Under the pieces are notes generated by a model that did not search any database, was not told the DNA's origin, and saw only the letters and a program-made list of their open reading frames with translations. Below are positions 59,950 to 64,000 of a DNA stretch of 64,000 bases, one piece after another. The stretch covers positions 52,483,501 to 52,547,500 of the forward strand of contig CM074862.1 of the NCBI GenBank assembly GCA_037501455.1, given 5' to 3'. This stretch comes from Lantana camara (Eukaryota; Streptophyta; Magnoliopsida; Lamiales; Verbenaceae). Numbering within the stretch: the stretch's first letter is position 1; each line of letters starts with the position of its first letter. Both the position numbers and the translations under genes were made by a program.

Positions 59950-62900
59950 TGTAGCACCCCAACCGGAAAGATGCCACATCCTCCGCACTATGAGCCTGAT
60001 CCACACATGAAATGGAAAGTCCATGTATGAACCTAGCTCACAGCGAACGGGGACTCACTCACTCCTTAGGCTAGGCGGGAGCTAAACCTTCGCAACCAAA
60101 TCAAAAGGGACAAGAATAAATGCCAAAGGCGGAAGCATAGCATATAATCTAGTACTAATTCAAGCCACATAACGGTTTCAACTAGCACAATAACATATTC
60201 TCGAAAATTTGTGCATAACATAATTCCATAATCATAATCATAGTCATACATTTAACCATTCTTGCAAATTCAGTCAAATTACAAAATTCATATGAAGTGA
60301 CTCAAACTTAACCAATAGACTTGACAAACTAGACTCCCCGCCTAGCACTCCAAACCTGCAAAGAAACTGAAAACAAATCGGGTTCAGTCTATACGAGACT
60401 GGTGGGTATAAAACGAGGCATAAGTAACATATAGAACAATATTTAAACATTCACATGCAAGTTATAATCTCAAATGAGGTTTTTAGAGCATTTCCTAAGT
60501 GGGTGAAATAAATAAGTCATCAAAAGGGATTATAACGTTCATTTTTCATTACGTTGTTTGTGGCCCGGCGAGTGGGCGTGCATTATCTCCAACCAACACC
60601 TCGTGTAGTTCATTAAACATTTTTTCTTTCGTTCTTTCATTCATGCATAACATTATTTTCTGCACATTCATAAACATTTACACCTTCTTCCTCCGGATGA
60701 TGGCTGGGTGATCGGCCCGAACCATCCATTCATTGACCAAAAGGGAAACATGACTCCCCAGATGGCACTCAGTGTCCATTCCTCGCTAACTCCTAACGAG
60801 GTCCGGTTACGCCGTTCATTGGTGGGGCTAGTGTGAGGGTTCACCATCAGCCCATACCTCCTCTGGTCACCACCCACACCAAGTCCCTGGGCCCAATTTT
60901 GTGCATTCATTCATTCTTTCTCGCCAAAACATTAGGTAGGTTCATAAAAGAAGGGCTTTACTTTAAAAATCATTGACTCTTGAAAACAACCCTATATATA
61001 TATATATATATATACTTTTGGCCGAAATCTTTACACATTGGGAGTATATAGGGTCATTCATCTAAATAGTAGAGAAACCCACATGTACACCTCACCGAAC
61101 GATACCAAGAAGAAAAGAATACTTGAAAAAGGCCTAACAACCCGGCAAGTCTCCGCCCTGGAGAAACTGTACAAGAGACAATATAGTGCATTCGTGAGAC
61201 TCAAGACGCTACATGAACCACATAAGACGCACGGATTATCATGCACAAAATATGAGACGCATAAAAAGTAACAACATGCTATGACGATGTTCATGTGTAC
61301 AATTAATACCTTAGAAACACATAAACGAGCGATTCATTAAAGTACTTTCAAGAAATGAAGGTGTCATATTCATTCGTTTCATATCTTTTCATGAATCATA
61401 ATAAATCGAGCCATAATCTTCAACCCATAATCATAATACACATATCAACATGTTTACAATACATACAATAAATATAGAGGTAAGAGAATTTACTTAAGAC
61501 CTCGAAAGAATGCAAGAAATCACTTAACACTTCAGATGGAAGCACTTAAGCCAAGCTATAACATATTAGTTCGTTACCCGACAAAATCATATCGAAGCAC
61601 TCCACATCTTTAATATAAAAATTATAACACATAATAAAACTTATTATAACATTTCATGAGCATTCGAGAGTTTAAAATACATAAGAGAGGCAAAGGATAC
61701 AAGAAAGCTTCACACGTGTCATTTAAAAGTTCATGCATTAAAAATCACGTTTACACTTATCAAATGACACCATAAAATTAAAATAAATAATCAAACATAT
61801 CATATATTATCAATTAATCATTTATAGATTCACTAAAACCACATACGGAGTTCGAGGAAGTGGAAGGAAAGCAAGAGGATGGATTTGAGCTGACAGTTTT
61901 CGGGAATGCGCAAGCTGTAAAGAATCGAACATATCTTGAGTTCTAGAAGTTGGAATTAGGTTTTGTTTGTTGGATATGAAACTAGACAAACATAGCTTTC
62001 CGAGGATATATATCTAGAATTTTATTTCAAAGCGACGTGAAAATGGCGTAAGCTGGAAGTTGGATGAATGCAGTGTCTTGGAAAATTGGCAACACAAAAT
62101 TAAAATGACCATATCTCAGAAACCAGAAAAGATATTGAGGTGATTCCAATTGGAGAGTGTTCTCAACTTAAAGAAGTTGATTGTGTCCAAAAATCAGATC
62201 AAACGGAGCTCGGATGAAGGGTAAATCACAAGGAAAAAGTTCCCCAGCCGGGGAAAACTGTCCAGAAACTTTCTGGACAAGAAGTACCCGCCCGGGTACT
62301 TTTTCCTCACTAAATTTACCCGCCCGGGTAAGGTGTTTCTGTGAGAAAAAGAGCAGAAACAGGGGTTGATTGAGGGGAAGAACAAGGGAAGCAATAAGGC
62401 AGCAAAGGTAGGCATGAAATGATCAAGAAAACATAGCAAAACTCATCCCACAACACTTACAACAACCGGACAAGAGAAGGGAAGGAAAGGATCAATAAGA
62501 ATGAATCTTCATCTTCAAGAAATTAATTCTCCATTAAAGGTGGATCATCATATATTCAAAATTCATGAGTTTAAGTTTAGGAAAAGCAACATAGCAGCTT
62601 CAAAGACTAAGAAATCACTCATAAAAGTTCATATAACACATGTTTGATCAATCAATTCAAAATCAAAACTAAACCTAACTATTCATGCCAATCATCAAAT
62701 CATAAGAAATCATGGATGAAAAGGAGCAACCTGGCTTGAAATGATCCCAAGGAGATAGAGAATTCAATCATGTTCTTACCTTTCAAGTTGGAGAAGAAAT
62801 GGTGGTGACAAGAGCTCAAAATCAAGGATGGTGAATAGTTTTTTTTTTTCCTTCTCCCTTCATCTCGGTTTTGGCTGCTTCTCTTCCCTTTTCTCAGCTG

Positions 62901-63545
62901 ATTGTCGAAGTGAGGGAGACATAGGGTGGTAGGGGGTTATGTTAGGGTGAGTTGGGCCCAAGTATGAGGATATTTGGTCAAGAATTGAGGGAGATACATC
63001 GAAAACCGTGAAAGGTGGCAGTTTTGCGCGAGCTGTTCGTTCCGGGCAAAATACGGGGGTCCAAACGGGATTAGAAAAATATGAATCTAGGTTCCTTGGT
63101 TTCCTTTCTTCTTTACGAGTCCGACGCCTCTTCTGAAATTTGATTCCGAATTCCCGAGCTCAAGATATGCCGTCCGGAACCAGAGGAGCGTCGAATGCCC
63201 TTAATCTCCCGACTTGGCCTGGTTCCCAAAATAAAATTCGTTAACACACCAAAAAAGATCAAAAACATGAAACGAGCATGTAAACATGTTCATAACACCT
63301 AAATCTACAACATACTAAAATTTCACAAAATTACGAATTCAAGCCAAGTAGGAACGGCACGCGATCAAAACATATAAGTGTATAACATTAAAGAATTCAT
63401 TTAAATTTCCAATATTTCAATTAATCACATATTTAACAATTTAATAATTGGACTAAATATATATAAAACACTTATAAACAATTAATTCACGCAAATCGAT
63501 AAACACATACGTCATGCTAATGACAGAAAAAGCCGGGGCGTTACA
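59950..63545 (-). repeat. E9 5' LTR (right copy)
   Basis: 3596 bp, matching 53173-56781. It lacks about 16 bp found in the left copy near 55108 and has small changes elsewhere. Confidence 0.92.
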
Positions 63546-63875
63546 TTTATCCAGCTGAGTCTAGTATACCGTTTCTTTCCATGTATTAGCATTCAGAGTA
63601 TCATGTTAATAGTTTTGAGCACTTATATGTGGATATTATTAGGAAGATGATAATGTATTGATATGATGATACGTTATTATTATGCTTCCGCTTATGAATT
63701 TCATGTATTGGATTTATTTTCATTTGAGGGTCTAGTCCCGCCTAGCTAGCGTGTTCTTTTATTTGCATTGTCACCCGTTTGTTATAGGTTAGTTCATGTA
63801 CGGATTACCCGTTTCGTATATGGATTGACCTATAGTGCGGGGGTGTGGCATCTACACGTGTAGGGGTGCTACATG
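63546..63875 (+). repeat. E7 solo LTR, last segment
   Basis: Begins with the E9 TSD copy, carries the second inverted-repeat arm TCCCGCCTAGC (63736-63746) and a CACCCGTTTG box, and ends GGTGCTACA. The next base after the LTR begins the TSD rather than a PBS spacer, which supports a solo LTR. Confidence 0.87.
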
Positions 63876-64000
63876 AATCAAAGATTCAGGTTTCATAAAC
63901 TTAGCCTCATATTTTTCCAAAATCATTTGAACCTCTGAAATTCAACCGAAAAGTAAGTTGTCCGAAATATTGCCACCTTTTGCCATTTTCTTCATATCTT
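63876..64000 (+). repeat. E1 3' LTR, second segment
   Basis: TSD TGAAT, then the E1 LTR continues to the window edge. No other feature seen. Confidence 0.75.

Larger units (their letters stand above)
53173..63545 (-). mobile_element. E9: non-coding long-LTR retrotransposon (LARD-like) in E7
   Basis: 10373 bp; TSD TTTAT at 53168-53172 and 63546-63550. LTRs of 3609 and 3596 bp are about 98% alike by eye. The 3.17-kb interior has a PPT with stem-loop and a hairpin array but no recognisable gag or pol, and its PBS is deleted. Interior and LTR boxes are related to E6. Confidence 0.9.
42354..63875 (+). mobile_element. E7: solo LTR of an E2-related family, twice interrupted
   Basis: TGTAACGCCCCG start, GGTGCTACA end, TSD TGAAT at 42349-42353 and 63876-63880. 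Its own sequence is 42354-43467, 52032-53172 and 63551-63875, about 2.58 kb, close to the 2.65 kb E2 LTR, with no PBS, PPT or interior. This is the product expected from recombination between the two LTRs of one element. E8 and E9 later inserted in it. Confidence 0.87.
1..64000 (+). mobile_element. E1: host Ty3/Gypsy (Tekay-like chromovirus), split into four pieces
   Basis: This is the outermost element. Its own sequence is 1-3400, 20630-21951, 41086-42353 and 63881-64000; everything between is later insertion. Removing the insertions with one TSD copy each rejoins the pol reading order across both internal breaks: RT palm to RT thumb at 3400/20630, and integrase core at 21951/41086. Domain order is LTR, PBS, gag with two CCHC knuckles, protease, RT, RNase H, integrase, chromodomain-like tail, PPT, LTR, which is the Gypsy order. 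The chromodomain-like tail and long LTR suggest the Tekay/Del clade. Many stops and frameshifts make it dead. The 5' LTR start and 3' LTR end lie outside the window. Confidence 0.9.

Overview
The window reads as one block of nested retrotransposons from a plant nuclear genome, probably a dicot. I found no host gene, rRNA, tRNA gene or CRISPR array. The plant assignment rests on Ty3/Gypsy chromoviruses with a C-terminal chromodomain (Tekay/Del-like), LTRs of 2.6-3.6 kb, primer-binding sites matching plant initiator-Met tRNA, a plant LINE with a C-terminal RNase H, and a plant-type Copia element. The species cannot be named from the sequence.

Nine elements account for essentially every base, and the boundaries are supported by target-site duplications (TSDs). 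E1 (+) is the host, a Tekay-like Gypsy element seen in four pieces: 1-3400, 20630-21951, 41086-42353 and 63881-64000. E2 (+, 3401-20624, TSD GGCAG) is a second Tekay-like element inserted in the E1 reverse transcriptase. E3 (-, 8747-16094, TSD AGGGA) is a gag-only element with near-identical LTRs, inserted in E2. E4 (-, 21952-41080, TSD CAGAC) sits in the E1 integrase and has long LTRs around a 0.8 kb non-coding interior. E5 (-, 24038-36502, TSD ATGAATT) is a 5'-truncated LINE inside the E4 LTR. E6 (-, 25322-34920, TSD GAATT) is a non-coding long-LTR element inside the LINE RNase H. E7 (+, 42354-63875, TSD TGAAT) is a solo LTR inside the E1 3' LTR. E8 (-, 43468-52026, TSD GAGCC) is a decayed Copia element inside E7. 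E9 (-, 53173-63545, TSD TTTAT) is a second non-coding long-LTR element inside E7. The nesting order agrees with the LTR divergence seen by eye: E3 about 0.1%, E6 and E9 about 1-2%, E2, E4 and E8 several percent.

No element here has a complete coding set. E1 and E2 have recognisable gag-pol with many stops and frameshifts. E3 keeps a long gag frame. E4, E6 and E9 have none. The Gypsy-type elements still share cis-acting parts: PBS, PPT, LTR ends and LTR boxes. This fits non-autonomous copies being mobilised in trans by Tekay-like relatives.

The most interesting content is non-coding. (1) E3, E6 and E9 carry tandem arrays of small hairpins with a CCCCG-type loop and covarying stems, just inside the PPT. 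(2) A covarying stem-loop abuts the PPT in five elements. (3) Each LTR family has its own cluster of short palindromes at an equivalent place. (4) Six LTRs share an inverted repeat, GCTAGGCGGGA ... TCCCGCCTAGC. (5) The same LTRs carry donor-like AG|GTGAGG and acceptor-like CAG|G sites about 730-860 bp apart, a possible LTR intron. (6) E6 and E9 have a second PPT in the middle of the interior. (7) The Copia element contains 74 bp of Gypsy LTR exactly where its PBS should be.
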